Of a stretch of 30,942 nt of DNA, positions 29,824 to 30,942 are shown in pieces; position 1 is the stretch's first letter, and each line of letters begins with the position of its first letter. Where the stretch lies: NCBI GenBank assembly GCA_018828825.1, contig JAHJUV010000079.1:1-30942 (forward strand), read 5' to 3'. The notes under the pieces are model-generated. The model did not search any database. It saw nothing but the letters and a program-made list of their open reading frames with translations, and had not been told where the DNA came from. The translations under genes were made by a program, and so were the position numbers. The stretch is from Planctomycetota bacterium (GTDB lineage: Bacteria > Planctomycetota > Phycisphaerae > Sedimentisphaerales > UBA12454).

Positions 29824-30570
29824 TTATCTGCGATGTTTTCGCAAAACCAAACCGCCGAGAGTTAGCAGAAGAACTGTTGCTGGTTCTGGAATCGGGGGGT
29901 TAATCCAAAGAGGGTCATAATCTTCAAGATATAAGCTCCGCCCCGGTGCAGCTGGCTGAAGCCAACTCAGGAATGGCTGATAATGCCTTTGATAAGTTTC
30001 ACCGGCGAGACTGCCCATAATACTGGTATAGTCTATTAAAGGAGATGATGGATTAACCGCACCTCCGCTATATTCATCATATAAGCTAAACATATGCCCG
30101 ACTTCATGTGCTACATATGCTCCGTTATACTCAGCCCCCCAAGCAGAAGTTGTATACCAATTAAGCATGTTGCCACTACCCTGACCGGATATAACAGTTA
30201 CGGTATGATGAATAGTGTCTGTTAACGAATGTAAAAAAGTTGTATCGAAATTGACGTGATATTTAAAGCTGCCATCTACGATATCAAATTTACGGTCCCA
30301 TGCGCTTTCTATTCCATTTTCCCATATTTGCTCCAGAGCCGAACCCGGGTTATAACCGGTTAGCAGGATTCGTAATTGAACGTTTAACTCTAGATTACTA
30401 AAACCTATATCATATTTGTATGTCCAGCCATATGGCGGACTCGAACGGTATCCCTGAACGGTTTGAGTTATAATATCATTTACATATATCGGATTTGCGA
30501 AAGAGATTGTGCAGGCAGTTAATATCGGAAACAGAAATATTATGACTAAATATTTTTTTGGAATAATCAT
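29824..30570 (-). CDS. PEP-CTERM-anchored zincin (metalloprotease-like), secreted
   Basis: I start at ATG 30570, with GGAAG 5-6 bases upstream; the reading from 30597 has no ribosome site. The 248-residue protein begins with an export signal (about 5-25, cleavage near ISFA, though LTAC also resembles a lipobox). A zinc-binding motif HEVGHMFSLYDEY (155-167) and a later SIMG Met-turn-like element (184-187) mark a zincin of the HExxH...DEY type, related to the metzincin or M64-like group. The end has a PEP-CTERM signal: PEPA (228-231), a hydrophobic span LLLTLGGLVL and the basic tail RKHRR, so the exosortase system should process it. The substrate is unknown. No exosortase is in the window. Confidence 0.83.
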   Translation of the reverse strand: MIIPKKYLVIIFLFPILTACTISFANPIYVNDIITQTVQGYRSSPPYGWTYKYDIGFSNLELNVQLRILLTGYNPGSALEQIWENGIESAWDRKFDIVDGSFKYHVNFDTTFLHSLTDTIHHTVTVISGQGSGNMLNWYTTSAWGAEYNGAYVAHEVGHMFSLYDEYSGGAVNPSSPLIDYTSIMGSLAGETYQRHYQPFLSWLQPAAPGRSLYLEDYDPLWINPPIPEPATVLLLTLGGLVLRKHRR

Positions 30571-30687
30571 TGTTCTTCCGCTTCGTTTATATGCCATTAA
30601 GCCGACTGGTCATAAAATACTATTCAATTTATGGCTTGGGCGTTCAATAAAATACCAATATGAGCTTTCAACTCCCCAGTTTGCGAG

Positions 30688-30716
30688 ATTATAGCATATA
30701 TGATGATAAATGTCAA
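30688..30716 (-). promoter_or_regulatory. Consensus promoter of the PEP-CTERM zincin gene
   Basis: On the minus strand TTGACA (30716-30711), a 17-base spacer and TATAAT (30693-30688) match consensus exactly. Transcription would start near 30681, leaving a leader of about 110 bases. Confidence 0.7.
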
Positions 30717-30800
30717 GAACTTTATGCGATAAAATCGGGCTATTAACCGAGATAACAATGCCCGACAAAAAAGAAACAGGGATGCGGCCGATAGAATAAT

Positions 30801-30828
30801 AGCCGCTGGTTTTCCCATCGGCTTTTTT
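30801..30828 (+). terminator. Possible terminator with no clear upstream gene
   Basis: AGCCG (30801-30805) pairs with CGGCT (30819-30823), with an inner TGG/CCA pair, followed by six T from 30823. A 13-codon frame (MPDKKETGMRPIE) from ATG 30760 is the only ORF upstream; it could be a leader or nothing. The rest of 30717-30942 shows no gene. Confidence 0.45.
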
Positions 30829-30942
30829 GTGTCTTAATTTGCGGTTTTAATTTGCGTCGTACAGAACTGTCATCTAAGTGTTATTATCAAGCATCTGGGG
30901 CCTATCGTAAAGAAACATTGCCGGCTAAACTTGTTGCAATCC

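Noticed and set aside
1..30942. tRNA or rRNA genes
   Set aside because: I looked for tRNA T-loop and acceptor patterns and rRNA signatures in the gaps and found none convincing; a covariance search would be decisive.

Overview
The window looks like a chromosomal stretch of a Gram-negative bacterium. I infer a planctomycete of the Phycisphaerae/Sedimentisphaerales type. The reasons are a PEP-CTERM-anchored secreted protein, moderate GC, many short palindromic intergenic elements, and familiar gene types: a PIN/TRAM membrane protein, a 54-residue CxxC zinc ribbon and a PTS-EIIA/CBS protein paired with an ion permease. This rests on gene content and recalled sequence style, not on a marker gene. 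No rRNA, tRNA, CRISPR array, transposase or phage structural gene is visible.

Layout. 1-920: edge of a large secreted-type protein cut by the left border, behind a consensus promoter, then about 570 bp of non-coding DNA full of palindromes. 917-5213: a GAF-like protein, an M29 aminopeptidase, PilT and GpsA, with a short inverted repeat on either side of gpsA. 5214-9217: an accessory-looking block. A four-gene leftward cluster (Cys-rich exported protein, HMA metal-binding lipoprotein, outer-membrane beta-barrel, MFS transporter) lies between repeat-rich non-coding DNA, including a degenerate array of exact 21-bp units at 8953-9162. 9218-12604: HflX, a zinc-ribbon mini-protein, a small helical ORF, and a divergent HTH/S24 (LexA/CI-like) regulator preceded by three dyads. 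12711-17398: PIN/TRAM protein plus MscS channel, convergent with an EIIA-CBS plus NhaD/ArsB-type permease operon. 17533-19803: PEBP-family protein, a small unknown protein and IspG. 19903-24552: alpha/beta hydrolase, a BtuF/BtuD/BtuC-type importer and DAHP synthase. 24919-29734: TPR-like exported protein, TilS, GAPDH and PGK. 29824-30942: PEP-CTERM zincin and a short non-coding tail.

How the genes work together. Housekeeping functions dominate: glycolysis (gap-pgk), isoprenoid precursors (ispG), phospholipid backbone (gpsA), aromatic amino acid entry (DAHP synthase), tRNA modification (tilS), ribosome-associated GTPase (hflX) and corrinoid or siderophore import. Less routine are the metal-related cluster at 5557-8531, the S24 regulator with its divergent small gene, the EIIA-CBS/permease pair and the secreted metalloprotease-like protein. 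The signal least explained by genes is the 21-bp array, whose period equals two helical turns of B-DNA.
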